A program made the translations under genes and the position numbers. A model generated the notes under the pieces. The model saw nothing but the letters and a program-made list of their open reading frames with translations. It searched no databases and was not told the origin of the DNA. A stretch of DNA of 64,000 nt from NCBI GenBank assembly GCA_946410455.1, contig CAMKAJ010000007.1, positions 1 through 64,000 on the forward strand. The letters are read 5' to 3'. The DNA is from an uncultured Bacteroidales bacterium (GTDB taxonomy: Bacteria; Bacteroidota; Bacteroidia; Bacteroidales; UBA932). Positions 8,043-17,050 of this stretch are shown in pieces (within the stretch, counting starts at the first letter, position 1; every line of letters starts with the position of its first letter).

Positions 8043-9842
8043 ATGAGAAAGATATATGCGATTGTTTTTGCCGCTATACTTGGCTGCATTACAGTGTTTG
8101 CAATTCCTGCACGCAGAGGATTTATAAAGTTTACCCAGCCCGATGGCAGCATCATAATGCTTCAGCGCCACGGAGATGAGTTTAGCAACTGGGTTACAGA
8201 CGCCTCTGGGCGTGTGATGCAGAGAGGCGTCGATGGGTACTGGCGTGTTGCTCCAGATCCTTCTGTGGTTACGGCCAACCGTTTTGCCGCAAGGGCCCGG
8301 CGTTATGAAGCTCGTCGTGAGCGCAGCGCTCGAGCAGCGAGTCACGTGGCTGTTGGACAGAAGCACTTTCTGGTTATCCTGGTGGAGTTTTCCGATCTGT
8401 CTTTCGAGAGCAGTACGGCTAATCAGGACTTCACAAATATGCTCAACCAAAGTGGATACAATGTCAATGGCGGCACTGGCTCTGCACGAGACTTTTACTA
8501 CGACAATTCCCACGGTTACTTTGAGCCGATTTTTGATGTCTACGGCCCCGTTAAGCTCACAAAGACCCAGGCGTATTATGGCGGCAACGATAGCCAGGGC
8601 AACGACAAGCAACCCGAGGAGGCGGTTTATGATGGATGCAAAGCACTGGACGACCAAATAGACTTCAGTCAGTACGACAACGACGGCGACGGTTACGTAG
8701 ACCTTGTGTTTATGTATTATGCCGGTTACGGTGAGGCAGATTCTAGTGACGAAGATTCTATCTGGCCGCATCAGTGGAACCTTTACAGCGCAGGATTATC
8801 ATTGACCCTGGACGGCAAGAGCATAGATAGCTATGCTTGCTCCAACGAAGTCAATGGCTCATCAGGCAAGATGAACGGCATAGGAACTGCATGTCATGAG
8901 TTCGGCCATGCAATGGGGCTTCCAGATATGTATGATACCGATTATTCTACCAACGGCCTTTCTGCCGCAATGTTCGACTTCTCAACTATGGATAGCGGTT
9001 CGTACAACAATGACGGCCGAACACCTTCTTACTTTACAGTAGAGGAGAGGATTATTCTGGGCTGGCTGTCTACGGATACAATCAAGGAGTTTTCTGCTTC
9101 CGGTCCGGTTTCTTTACCCTCTGTAAACGAGAACGTTGTTTACAAAACGCCTACGGATATGGATGGTGAGTATTTTGTGTATGAGGCACGAGTACCCGAG
9201 GGATGGGATACGCATCTGTCTTCTTTTGGATTGATAGTCACGCATATAGACAAGTCTTCGCGAGGAGTTAAAATTGCAGATCAAACTGTTTCGGCTGCCA
9301 AGCTCTGGTCTGAGTGGCAATACACTAACTCTATCAACGAAAACGGAAAGCATCCTTGCTGTTACGTTGTTCCCGCTGCAGATCAGTCTAACTTGATGTT
9401 CGGATTTAAGTATTATTCTGAATACCAGCAGTATTATTACGACACTTCTTACGACCCCAAGATACCTTTCCCTGGCTCATCTAAGGTGACGTCATACGTG
9501 CCAGTAAGCTGGAATGGAGTGGAGTCTGATATAACTATAAGCGATATCTCATATGTGAACGGAGCGGTCAGTTTTAATGTTACTGTGCCTACCGGAGAAC
9601 TGGATTACAACGTTATAGCCAATCCAGGCAACGGTGTTTACACCGCAGGAGAAGCCTTTGCCCTGAATCTGGAGACCTCCTCGGCAGCAGCGCCTGCCGC
9701 CTCCGTGGCCTGGTACTACGACGACGAACCCGTGAGCGGCACTTCCGTAGTACTCAAAGCTGGCACCCACTTGGTTGAGGCCGTCCTCACCCTTGACTCC
9801 GGCGCGGTTCAGACCATCTCCCTGGAGATAGAAGCCAAGTAA
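8043..9842 (+). CDS. Secreted M6-family zinc metalloprotease (immune inhibitor A-like)
   Basis: 599 aa with a Sec signal peptide (MRKIYAIVFAAILG...FA). The catalytic zinc motif HEFGHAMGLPD lies at about 285-295 (HExxHxxGxxD of the M6 clan). YDNDGDGYVD at about 211 is a likely calcium-binding loop. A propeptide-like segment precedes residue 105, and an Ig/PKD-like strand domain occupies about 518-599. I see no clear type IX secretion C-terminal domain. Family members are secreted proteases that degrade host or dietary proteins. It sits 6 nt after the lipoprotein gene, suggesting paired surface/secreted function. Confidence 0.88.
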   Translation: MRKIYAIVFAAILGCITVFAIPARRGFIKFTQPDGSIIMLQRHGDEFSNWVTDASGRVMQRGVDGYWRVAPDPSVVTANRFAARARRYEARRERSARAASHVAVGQKHFLVILVEFSDLSFESSTANQDFTNMLNQSGYNVNGGTGSARDFYYDNSHGYFEPIFDVYGPVKLTKTQAYYGGNDSQGNDKQPEEAVYDGCKALDDQIDFSQYDNDGDGYVDLVFMYYAGYGEADSSDEDSIWPHQWNLYSAGLSLTLDGKSIDSYACSNEVNGSSGKMNGIGTACHEFGHAMGLPDMYDTDYSTNGLSAAMFDFSTMDSGSYNNDGRTPSYFTVEERIILGWLSTDTIKEFSASGPVSLPSVNENVVYKTPTDMDGEYFVYEARVPEGWDTHLSSFGLIVTHIDKSSRGVKIADQTVSAAKLWSEWQYTNSINENGKHPCCYVVPAADQSNLMFGFKYYSEYQQYYYDTSYDPKIPFPGSSKVTSYVPVSWNGVESDITISDISYVNGAVSFNVTVPTGELDYNVIANPGNGVYTAGEAFALNLETSSAAAPAASVAWYYDDEPVSGTSVVLKAGTHLVEAVLTLDSGAVQTISLEIEAK

Positions 9843-9872
9843 CCTGTTTTTTTACCAACTCATTATATAACT

Positions 9873-9960
9873 GTCGCCGGAGGTACATTAGTTTGTACCT
9901 CCGGTCGCATTTTGGGCCCATTTTGCCGCCGGAGGTCCATCGGGATGTACCTCCGGCGAC
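9873..9960. repeat. Nested hairpin pair built on GGAGGTAC/GTACCTCC
   Basis: Two adjacent hairpins follow the protease gene: CCGGAGGTAC (from 9877) with GTACCTCCGG (ending 9904), and GCCGGAGGTCC (from about 9928) with GTACCTCCGGC (from 9947). The outermost arms, 9873-9886 and 9947-9960, are perfect 14-nt complements. The plan (hairpin, spacer, second hairpin around GTAC) resembles that at 10431-10518. It may terminate transcription or be a REP-like element. Confidence 0.6.
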
Positions 9961-10179
9961 GGTTGTCGGATATCGGCAGTCTTACGATAATAATGTTGCA
10001 TAAGGCGGGATTCCGCTTCGCGGCGGTGCTGTGAGTGCCGCTGGCGGCTAAACCGCAGTAAATCACGCGATTATGCATTTTGCCTGCAAGAAAAAACGTG
10101 CAGGCGGATTGCATAAGTAGCTGTAGGCAAAGCATTTGCGCGCCAGAACAGCTGTGCCGTGGGTGCAGGCTGGCATATA

Positions 10180-10383
10180 GCCGCCTGTTTTTGGCAAAAT
10201 CGTGCCGCGAAATCAATGTGAGAAGGCTCTGGTGTCTCTCGTGGCATGTAAGCCGCCTGTTTTTGGCAAAACTGCACCACGAAATCAATGTGAGGTGGTT
10301 CTGGTGTATCTCGTGGCATGTAAGCCGCATGTTTTTGGCAAAATCGTGCCGCGAAATCAATGGGATATGGTTCTGGTGTATTT
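10180..10383. repeat. 72-bp tandem array inside repeat copy A
   Basis: Units start at 10180, 10252 and 10324 with GCCGCCTGTTTTTGGCAAAA (GCCGCATG in the third) and run through CGAAATCAATGTGA, TCTGGTGT and a CTCGTGGCATGTAA end. The third unit ends divergently (TTTCGCGAGC). Copy B at 35980 has only one unit, a fusion of the first half of unit 1 and the last part of unit 3, as expected for slippage or unequal recombination. Confidence 0.85.
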
Positions 10384-10430
10384 CGCGAGCAAAATGTTCA
10401 ACTTGGGCAGCGCCCAGGTATAAAGACAAT

Positions 10431-10518
10431 GCTCGTAGGGGTGTCATCACTTGTACCCCTACGAGCAAAAAAGCTCGAAATTGCGCGTACGGGTACAAGT
10501 TGAAGTACCTCTACGCGC
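10431..10518. repeat. Paired hairpins inside repeat copy A
   Basis: Hairpin 1 (10431-10466) has stem GCTCGTAGGGGT/ACCCCTACGAGC. After AAAAAAGCTCGAAATT, hairpin 2 (10483-10518) pairs GCGCGTA..GGTAC with GTACC..TACGCGC. The loops themselves contain complementary CTTGTAC/GTACAAG segments. The same pair recurs at 36087-36174. Confidence 0.75.
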
Positions 10519-10754
10519 AGTAATGATAATTCCGGACCGGAAAGATAGTAGGGAAAGGAGGGTGAGAGGGCTGCCAGATGTTTTGTTACAGCAGGCTGCC
10601 TTACGAGACCAAGTAGATGAATCTTTAAACAAAGTTTTCAAAGTGGTTGGTCACAGATACAGTCACAAAAATAATTATAAATCAAAATGATAGACTAGGC
10701 TTCACCAACTGAAAATGTCCATTATACCCAAAATGCAGCCTACTGCGTAAAAGA

Positions 10755-10786
10755 AAAACGCCCCACAGGTGTCTGTAAGGCGTTTT
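10755..10786 (-). terminator. Rho-independent terminator after tRNA-Gly
   Basis: On the minus strand AAAACGCC (10786-10779) pairs with GGCGTTTT (10762-10755), with an inner ACAG/CTGT pairing and a following T-rich run. It lies just downstream of the minus-strand tRNA. Confidence 0.75.
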
Positions 10787-10796
10787 GGTTTGTTTG

Positions 10797-10872
10797 TGGA
10801 GCGGAAAACGGGATTCGGACCCGCGACCTCAACCTTGGCAAGGTTGCGCTCTACCAACTGAGCTATTTCCGC
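10797..10872 (-). tRNA. tRNA-Gly (anticodon GCC)
   Basis: Full cloverleaf on the minus strand: acceptor GCGGAAA (10872-10866) pairing with the TTTCCGC before the discriminator base, D-arm GCTCAGTTGGTAGAGC, anticodon arm CAACCTTGCCAAGGTTG with GCC, T-arm GCGGGTTCGAATCCCGT, and an encoded CCA end. Antisense to its neighbours and followed by its own terminator. Confidence 0.97.
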
Positions 10873-10956
10873 GTTGGGACTGCAAATATACTACGAAAAT
10901 TCATTTCTCCAAAATTTTTTTAAGCTTTTCGGAAGAAATGCGTATATTGTGAGAGT

Positions 10957-12681
10957 ATGAAAAAGATAATCCTTCTTGCTACCGTCGCCGTAGCTGCGAT
11001 GATTGCCTCCGCGCAAGCCCACGCTTGCTCCAACGTTATTATTACCAAGGGAGCCAGCGCAGACGGCTCCTGTATGGTGTCTTATGCCGCAGATTCCCAC
11101 ATGCTCTTTGGTGAGCTGTATTTCCATCCTGCTGCCAAGTGGAAGGCCGGGGCGCTTCTTGATATTCGCGAATGGGACACCAACAAGCCTCTGGGACAGA
11201 TTGCCCAGGTACGGCAGACCTATCAGACCGTGGGCAATATGAACGAGCACCAGCTGATTATTGGCGAAACCACCTGGGGCGGCCGCGAAGAGCAGGCCGA
11301 CACAACGGGAGTAATGGATTATGGTTCGCTTATTTATATAACTCTCCAGCGCGCCCGAACAGCCCGTGAAGCAATACAGACAATAGTAGCTCTGGCCAAC
11401 GAATACGGCTACCCCTCCGAGGGAGAAACCTTCAGCATTGCAGATACAGAAGAGGCCTGGGTGATGGATCTTGTAGGTAAAGGCAGCGGCAACAAAGGTA
11501 TAGTATGGGTGGCCCGCCGCATCCCCGACGGATTTATCTGCGCCCACGCCAATCAGGCCCGCATCACCCGCTTCCCCTGGAACGATCCCGAGAACTGCAT
11601 CTTCGCCCCAGACGTGGCCCAATTCGCCAGAGAGAAGGGCTGGTACAGCGGCACCGACGAGGACTTCAGCTTCCGCGATGCCTACAACCCCCTGGACTTC
11701 GGCGGTGCCCGAGCCTGCGACGCACGCGCCTGGGCCGCGTTCAACATACTCTGCGACGGCCAGTTTACCTACGAGCAGGCCGGCCAGGAAATCACCCGCC
11801 CCGCAAGCGACTGGCTCAACTACGCAATGGGATATGAGCTGAGTGGAGAGATGCCGCTATTTGTGAAGCCGCAGCGCAAAATCAGCGTAAAAGACGTAGC
11901 AGACGTGATGCGAGACCACTTTGAGGGCACACCTATGGATATGCGTGTAGATATAGGCGCCGGCGGCAATGCCTGCCCTTACCGCTGGAGGCCAATGGGA
12001 TTCACGGTGGACGGAAAATCGTACGTGAACGAGCGCGCCATAGCAACCCAGCAGACCGGTTTCTGGTTCGTGGCACAAGCGCGCGGATGGCTGCCCGACG
12101 AGATTGGAGCACTTATCTGGTTCGGATGCGATGATGCTGCAACATCTTATCTCACACCTGTTTACGCCAACACAAAGGAAGTCCCCGAGTGCCTTCGCGA
12201 GGGAAACGGCGACATACTTCATTACAGCGCCAGCTCGCAGTTCTGGATCAACAACCGCGTCACCAATTCCTGCTACCGCATGTACGATGCAATGGAGCCG
12301 GTAGTGCGTGCTCAGGTAGATGAATTCGAAAACCGAATGATGAGCGAGGCGGTGCCGCAGATGGATGCCCGAATGCTCAAAATCTACAACGGCAACGGGC
12401 GCCGCCCCGGGCGCAAATGCGCTGTTCGCAAGATCCGCCGGGAGCTCACCAAATTCTCCGTCGGCACTGCCCAGGAGCAGTTCGGTAAATGGGTGGCCCT
12501 GGAGCAGATGCTGCTGGTCAAATTCATAGACGGCAACGAGAAAGCACAAGACGCCGACGGCCGCTTCCTGCACTCGGAATACTCCGACGGCATTCCCCGC
12601 GAGCTTAAGTACCACGGCTACAACGACCGCTGGAAGGCCGCAGTCGCACGCGACAACGGCGCAATTCTGGAACATAAATAA
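10957..12681 (+). CDS. C69-family dipeptidase (PepD-like), secreted
   Basis: 574 aa. C69 peptidases are N-terminal-nucleophile hydrolases that cleave dipeptides. The signal peptide (MKKIILLATVAVAAM...AQAHA) is followed directly by Cys24 in CSNVIITKGASADGS, matching the family rule that cleavage exposes the catalytic cysteine. ETTWGGREE and GVMDYGSLIYITLQRA are typical family blocks. Probably periplasmic peptide scavenging. The Gfo/Idh gene starts 12 nt downstream on the same strand, so they may form a two-gene unit. No consensus -7 box lies between the tRNA and this ATG, only a weak TATATTG at about 10943. Confidence 0.9.
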   Translation: MKKIILLATVAVAAMIASAQAHACSNVIITKGASADGSCMVSYAADSHMLFGELYFHPAAKWKAGALLDIREWDTNKPLGQIAQVRQTYQTVGNMNEHQLIIGETTWGGREEQADTTGVMDYGSLIYITLQRARTAREAIQTIVALANEYGYPSEGETFSIADTEEAWVMDLVGKGSGNKGIVWVARRIPDGFICAHANQARITRFPWNDPENCIFAPDVAQFAREKGWYSGTDEDFSFRDAYNPLDFGGARACDARAWAAFNILCDGQFTYEQAGQEITRPASDWLNYAMGYELSGEMPLFVKPQRKISVKDVADVMRDHFEGTPMDMRVDIGAGGNACPYRWRPMGFTVDGKSYVNERAIATQQTGFWFVAQARGWLPDEIGALIWFGCDDAATSYLTPVYANTKEVPECLREGNGDILHYSASSQFWINNRVTNSCYRMYDAMEPVVRAQVDEFENRMMSEAVPQMDARMLKIYNGNGRRPGRKCAVRKIRRELTKFSVGTAQEQFGKWVALEQMLLVKFIDGNEKAQDADGRFLHSEYSDGIPRELKYHGYNDRWKAAVARDNGAILEHK

Positions 12682-12693
12682 AGACCACATACC

Positions 12694-14109
12694 ATGATTC
12701 GCAGAGATTTCCTTAAATCTATCGGCGCCATCTCGGCCGGCGCCGCCATTGGAATGCCCGCAGCAGGCGCAATTCTTCCCTCACCACTGGTTCTACCTGA
12801 CGATGCCGATTCCCTCAATGATCTTGACATGGGCATGCGCTCCCTCCGCCCAAGGGTGGATCGCCAGATTAGCGTGGTGATAATTGGGGCCGGCAACCGG
12901 GGCAACACCTACGCCCGTTTTGCCCAGAAGTTTCCCGATGAGGTAAAGATTGTTGGTGTGTCCGATATCTTGGAACACCGCCGTACGCGCATGTCCGACG
13001 CCCACGGAGTGCCCGAGGAGCACCGCTTCGGCGACTGGAGCGAGGTGTTCAAGGTGCCCAAATTTGCCGATGCGGTAGTTATTTCCACCCCAGACGACCT
13101 GCACTTCGCCCCCTGCATGAAAGCCCTTGCAATGGGATACGACGTGCTGCTGGAGAAGCCAGTGGCGCAGACAGAAAAGGAATGCAAAGCAATACGAGAG
13201 CAAGCCAAGAAGTACGACCGCATAGTGGCGGTATGCCACGTGCTGCGTTACGCTCCTTACTTCATAGCGCTCAAGCATTTGGTCAAGACCGGAGCAGTGG
13301 GCGAACTGGTGAGCATCCAACACATGGAGCCAATACAATTCGCTCACATGGCCCATTCCTACGTTCGTGGCAACTGGCGCGACTCCAAGCAGACCACGCC
13401 CATCATCCTGGCAAAATCTTGCCACGACCTGGACATCATACGCTGGCTCATAGATTCTCCCTGCAAGAGCATCGTGGCCGACGGCTCGCTGCATCTTTTC
13501 CGCCCGGAGAACGCTCCGGAGGGTGCCCCGCTCAAGTGCACCGACGGCTGTCCGCACGAGCAGAATTGCCCCTATTCTGCAATCGACATCTACACCCGCA
13601 AGAAATGGCATATAGGAGTTTTCGACCTCAACGGCAACCGTGATCCAGACTTCATCATGCAACGCCTTCTCACTCCTCCGTACGACAGCTACGCCCGTTG
13701 CGTGTACCATTGCGACAACGACCAGCCGGATCATTACGTTGCAGAAATGGTCTTCGAAGGGGGACAGACAGCAGCCTTCTCTATGGAGGCCTTTGCACCT
13801 CAAGGCGGCCGCAGGACGCGCATCATGGGAACTGCCGGCTACATAGAGGGCGACGGCGCGAAATTTACGCTATGGGATTTCCGCACCCTCAAGCCCAAAG
13901 TGTGGAACCGCAAAGTCAACGAAATTCCTGAATACAAGGGTTCCGGACATGGCGGCGGCGACCACGCACTGGTACGCGACTGGATAGAGGCCGTAGCCGC
14001 CCACGACAACAACCTCCTCTCCAGCAATATAGACGTCTCCATCGAGAGCCACGTCATGGGCTTTGCCGCCGAGCGTTCCCGCAAGACCGGCCGGAAAGAA
14101 AAGATGTAA
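12694..14109 (+). CDS. Gfo/Idh/MocA-family oxidoreductase with Tat-type signal
   Basis: 471 aa NAD(P)-dependent sugar-type oxidoreductase. The N terminus MIRRDFLKSIGAISAG has a twin-arginine start, suggesting export. The Rossmann motif VVIIGAGNRGNTYA is at about 53, and the family motif LLEKPVAQTEKECKAI follows. CTDGCPHEQNCPYSA in the second half adds clustered cysteines that could bind metal. Related exported enzymes include GH109 glycosidases that use NAD, so a glycosidase role is possible but unproven. Convergent with the lipoprotein at 14179; the 70 nt between them hold no clear terminator. Confidence 0.85.
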   Translation: MIRRDFLKSIGAISAGAAIGMPAAGAILPSPLVLPDDADSLNDLDMGMRSLRPRVDRQISVVIIGAGNRGNTYARFAQKFPDEVKIVGVSDILEHRRTRMSDAHGVPEEHRFGDWSEVFKVPKFADAVVISTPDDLHFAPCMKALAMGYDVLLEKPVAQTEKECKAIREQAKKYDRIVAVCHVLRYAPYFIALKHLVKTGAVGELVSIQHMEPIQFAHMAHSYVRGNWRDSKQTTPIILAKSCHDLDIIRWLIDSPCKSIVADGSLHLFRPENAPEGAPLKCTDGCPHEQNCPYSAIDIYTRKKWHIGVFDLNGNRDPDFIMQRLLTPPYDSYARCVYHCDNDQPDHYVAEMVFEGGQTAAFSMEAFAPQGGRRTRIMGTAGYIEGDGAKFTLWDFRTLKPKVWNRKVNEIPEYKGSGHGGGDHALVRDWIEAVAAHDNNLLSSNIDVSIESHVMGFAAERSRKTGRKEKM

Positions 14110-14178
14110 CCTATTTACTTATAGAGCTTTATTTTTCCAAAAACTATCCCCAAATTGCACTGCTTCCGCTGACCCGAA

Positions 14179-14652
14179 TTATTTCTTTTCCAAGCTTACA
14201 TCGGCAGAGACCTCGAACTTGCCGCCGTACCACTTTTTGTCGCCCTTTTTTGTCTGGGTAATCTCAGGGATAACGGTGGCCGGAGCAAATTCGCCGCCGT
14301 TCCCTGGGCCGTCAATGTCTTCAAAGACAATTGTAACGTCGTCAGGTCCGCTGAATGAGACCAAGTCTCTTGTAAGTTGATATCTGCCTTGGGCGTCGGT
14401 ATAGAGGGTATCGTCGTCGTACCAGTGGTTATGGTCGTAGATTACATTCTCTGAATTAGGATAGTAGCGATGTTCCCTAACGGCTACGCGAATACCTTCT
14501 ATAGGTTCACCCTGCTTGTCTGTAACTTTACCGCTGGCGGCAAACTCGACATAAGGAGAGCCGTACATGGTGGGCGCTAAAATGCAAGATGAAAAGCCGA
14601 ACAGAGAAAGGATCGACGCCAGAAACGGGCAAATGGACTTCTTGTTACGCAT
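14179..14652 (-). CDS. Putative lipoprotein of the rSAM/lipoprotein system
   Basis: 157 aa from the ATG at 14652 (an upstream frame extension would spoil the signal). The lipobox FGFSSC gives lipid-bearing Cys23. The mature part starts with the recognisable block YGSPYVEFAASGKVTDKQG followed by EPIEGIRVAV, a carboxypeptidase-regulatory-like beta fold, then a TDAQGRY block and FEDIDGPGNGGEF. These fit the lipoprotein partner of a Bacteroidota radical SAM enzyme (rSAM/lipoprotein system), where it is the presumed substrate. No radical SAM gene is in this window, so this copy is orphaned locally. It follows the sugar kinase by 34 nt on the same strand. Confidence 0.72.
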   Translation of the reverse strand: MRNKKSICPFLASILSLFGFSSCILAPTMYGSPYVEFAASGKVTDKQGEPIEGIRVAVREHRYYPNSENVIYDHNHWYDDDTLYTDAQGRYQLTRDLVSFSGPDDVTIVFEDIDGPGNGGEFAPATVIPEITQTKKGDKKWYGGKFEVSADVSLEKK

Positions 14653-14686
14653 GGTTAAATTCTTTCTTATTAAAAGCCGCACAATT

Positions 14687-15529
14687 CTAAATCTTGCATG
14701 AGTGGTAGCGAATCAGGCCGTCAATGGGCTCGGGCAAGAAAGTGCCAAGGCGAACGCCTTCCTCTGCGCAAAGCCTGGAGAGAATATCTTTACATGCCCA
14801 GCCAAAGCCGCCCACAACCCCCACAGGGTAGCGCTCGGTGTCGTAGCGCTTGAGCGAGCGATTGATGAACGAACGGAAATTCCCGTCCACCAGACCGCGC
14901 ACATAGTCGTTATCGTAGTGAGACAGAATGAAAGGCGCCAGGCTGCCGAGAGTCTGGGCCGGAGTGGCGCTGCGGTACACCTTTTCTACAATTCCGGCGT
15001 AGGAAGCATCGTAGCGGGAGGCAAAGTCCTCGGCCACTTCTGCGGGAATCAGGCCCTTGATGAAGTCGGCAATGAACAGCTTTCCCAGCACTGCGCCACT
15101 ACCTTCATCGCCGATGATGTAACCACCGGACCGAACTTTCTGCGAAACATCCTTGCCGTCGTAGAAGCAGGTGTTGGAGCCGGTGCCAAGTATTGCGGCA
15201 ATTCCGCTCTGGCGTCCGCACACGGCACGGGCTGCTGCCACCAGGTCGGTACAAACCTCCACTTCACCTACGCGTATGCGTTGCAAGATAAAGCCCGAGA
15301 ACAGCTCGCGGATCTCGTCTGTAACCACCCCTGCTGTATAGAAGTAGATGCCTTCAAGTTCTTGGGATCCAATGGCTTCCAGCCCTGCGGCAAGAGTGGC
15401 CAGGTTATGGTCCATAGAGGAAGTGGAAACATTGATACCGGACAGAATATGCCTGCCGGTCTGCTGTCCTTCAGCAGAAAAAACTCGCCAGTCGCTCTTT
15501 GTGGCTCCGCTCTCTACAATAACCTTCAT
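14687..15529 (-). CDS. BadF/BadG-type ATPase, likely N-acetylglucosamine-type sugar kinase
   Basis: 280 aa member of the sugar kinase/HSP70/actin superfamily. Visible are the phosphate-1 motif ESGATKSDWRVF at the N terminus, AAILGTGSNTCFYDG (phosphate-2), GGYIIGDEGSGAVLGK and the adenosine motif GVVGGFGWACKDIL. Bacteroidota relatives are annotated as N-acetylglucosamine or N-acetylmuramate kinases, so a role in amino-sugar recycling is likely; the exact sugar cannot be read from sequence. It lies 2 nt after the pheS stop and probably shares its transcript. Confidence 0.82.
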   Translation of the reverse strand: MKVIVESGATKSDWRVFSAEGQQTGRHILSGINVSTSSMDHNLATLAAGLEAIGSQELEGIYFYTAGVVTDEIRELFSGFILQRIRVGEVEVCTDLVAAARAVCGRQSGIAAILGTGSNTCFYDGKDVSQKVRSGGYIIGDEGSGAVLGKLFIADFIKGLIPAEVAEDFASRYDASYAGIVEKVYRSATPAQTLGSLAPFILSHYDNDYVRGLVDGNFRSFINRSLKRYDTERYPVGVVGGFGWACKDILSRLCAEEGVRLGTFLPEPIDGLIRYHSCKI

Positions 15530-15531
15530 CG

Positions 15532-16569
15532 TTAGATTTCGGGGGCCGATTCAAACTCGTGGAGGAAGCGGAGGTCGTTCTCAAAGTAATGGCGGAGGTC
15601 GTTCACCCTCCACTTGAGCATGGCTATGCGCTCAAGGCCCATTCCGAATGCGAATCCGCTGTATTTCTTAGAATCTATCCCGCTGGCTTCCAGTACGTTG
15701 GGATCTACCATTCCACAGCCCAGAATCTCCAGCCAGCCGGTGCCCTTGCAGATGTTGCAACCCTTGCCGTGGCAAATGTTGCAGCTCACGTCCACCTCTG
15801 CAGACGGTTCGGTGAAGGGGAAGTAGCTCGGGCGCATACGTATCTGGGTGTCGGAGCCGAACATCTCGCGGGCGAACAGCAGGATGGCCTGCTTGAGGTC
15901 GGCAAATGTTACACCTTCGTCGATGTAAAGTCCTTCTACCTGATGGAAGATGCAGTGTGCACGGGCGCTGATAGCCTCGTTACGGAAGACGCGTCCGGGG
16001 CAGATTACGCGGATGGGCACATCCATTTTCTCCATTGTGCGCACCTGTACGCTGGATGTATGGGTGCGGAGAAGCAGCGGATTGAGGTGTCCGGCAGACA
16101 CAAAGAAGGTGTCTTGCATGTCGCGGGCCGGATGGTTGGGAGGGAAGTTCAGAGCCTCGAATACGTGATAATCGTCCTCGATTTCCGGACCTTCCGCTAC
16201 GTCGTATCCGAATTTGCGGAAGATGTTCACAATCTCTTGGCGCACAATGCTCACAGGGTGCCGGGAACCCAGCTCGTATGAGTCTCCGGGCATGCTCAGG
16301 TCTTGCCTGGGGCCGTCGGACGCTCCGGTTTCTACTGCACTGCTTTTCAGCTCTTCTATCTTAGCCTGGACCTTCTGCTTGAGCTCGTTGAGAGAACGGC
16401 CGAATTCTGCCTTCTGCTCGCGGTCCACGGTGCGGAACTCCTCAAAAAGGGCAGTCACCTCGCCTTTTTTGCCGAGAAAGCGCACGCGAGCCTCTTCTAC
16501 CTCTTTCTGAGTCTTACATTTGAGCTCTTCGAGCTGCTGAAAAATCCTGTCAATGTCTTCCCTTTTCAT
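15532..16569 (-). CDS. pheS: Phenylalanyl-tRNA synthetase alpha subunit
   Basis: 345 aa catalytic subunit of the alpha2-beta2 enzyme that charges tRNA-Phe. It has an N-terminal coiled-coil region (residues 1-90), then class II motifs including HPVSIVRQEIVNIF, GFDV-type YDVAEGPEIEDDYHVFEALN, PARDMQDTFFV, LLRTHTSSVQVR, the motif-2 region FRNEAISARAHCIFHQVEGLYID, and motif 3 GFAFGMGLERIAML. Four clustered Cys (CNICHGKGCNIC) form a zinc site seen in some bacterial forms. The start overlaps the upstream small exported protein gene by 4 nt (ATGA). pheT is not in the window. Confidence 0.97.
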   Translation of the reverse strand: MKREDIDRIFQQLEELKCKTQKEVEEARVRFLGKKGEVTALFEEFRTVDREQKAEFGRSLNELKQKVQAKIEELKSSAVETGASDGPRQDLSMPGDSYELGSRHPVSIVRQEIVNIFRKFGYDVAEGPEIEDDYHVFEALNFPPNHPARDMQDTFFVSAGHLNPLLLRTHTSSVQVRTMEKMDVPIRVICPGRVFRNEAISARAHCIFHQVEGLYIDEGVTFADLKQAILLFAREMFGSDTQIRMRPSYFPFTEPSAEVDVSCNICHGKGCNICKGTGWLEILGCGMVDPNVLEASGIDSKKYSGFAFGMGLERIAMLKWRVNDLRHYFENDLRFLHEFESAPEI

Positions 16570-17000
16570 TTCTTTACAGCTTTTGTATTCTTTTTGGCGG
16601 CCCTTTTATCTCGCGCCTTCTTGTCGCGGGCGGCCCCTCCTTTCTCGTAACTTGCCCACTGTTTCTCGTTGAGCACCTTCTTCATAGATTGGTAAATCTG
16701 CTCCATCCACTTGTCTTGCGCATCGCTAAACAGGTCTGAGTTAGACATTTTTGCGGCAGACATTTTAGCGAATTCTTCCTGAAGGGCAGTGTAATCGTGG
16801 GTGAGGATGCTATCTACATAGAAAACCTGCCAGTCCTCCAGGTCAAGCTGCTCGGTGAGCCGCTCAACCTGCTTTTCTATTGCTTCGTAGAACTCTTTCT
16901 TCACTTGCTCGGGGCTTTTCTGCTCCTGGGCATAAGAAAGGGCGGCAGGCAATATGGCTACCAGCAGTGTGAGTGCGGTGATATGCAGAATCTTTTTCAT
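16566..17000 (-). CDS. Exported hypothetical protein, charged and helical
   Basis: 144 aa from the ATG at 17000, which gives a clean signal peptide (MKKILHITALTLLVAILPAALSYA). The mature part is helical and charged (VKKEFYEAIEKQVERLTEQLDLEDWQ), with a W/Y-containing DxILTHDY segment, and ends in a Lys/Arg/Ala-rich tail. Similar small exported helical proteins occur in Bacteroidales, but I know no function. It heads the transcript with pheS, overlapping it by 4 nt. Confidence 0.75.
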   Translation of the reverse strand: MKKILHITALTLLVAILPAALSYAQEQKSPEQVKKEFYEAIEKQVERLTEQLDLEDWQVFYVDSILTHDYTALQEEFAKMSAAKMSNSDLFSDAQDKWMEQIYQSMKKVLNEKQWASYEKGGAARDKKARDKRAAKKNTKAVKK

Positions 17001-17009
17001 ACAAGAAAA

Positions 17010-17017
17010 CAAAAGTA
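17010..17017 (-). promoter_or_regulatory. -7 box for the pheS operon
   Basis: TACTTTTG on the minus strand (TAnnTTTG), 9 nt before the ATG at 17000, with a TTGG about 20 nt upstream as a possible -33 element. Confidence 0.5.
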
Positions 17018-17050
17018 GTTCTTTTTCGTAAGAAAACCAACCCGCCAGTG

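Larger units (their letters stand above)
10015..10633. repeat. Dispersed noncoding repeat, copy A (long form)
   Basis: About 619 nt, nearly identical to 35815-36290. Shared landmarks are CGCTGGCGGCTAAACCGCAG, GTGCAGGCGGATTGCATAAG, the hairpin pair at 10431-10518 and the end AGATGAATCTTTAAACAAA. Copy A is about 144 nt longer because it carries two extra 72-bp units. Open frames exist on both strands, but the unit length is a multiple of three and the translations look like no known family, so I treat it as noncoding. The remaining sequence between 9961 and 10750 shows no gene. Confidence 0.85.

Noticed and set aside
10180..10383. CRISPR array at the tandem 72-bp repeats
   Set aside because: Units are directly adjacent without unique spacers, and there are no cas genes.
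10080..10523. Open frames on both strands of the dispersed repeat (also at 35688-36179)
   Set aside because: The 72-bp unit keeps frames open by arithmetic; translations are Cys/Arg-rich without start signals or known domains, and both strands are equally open.
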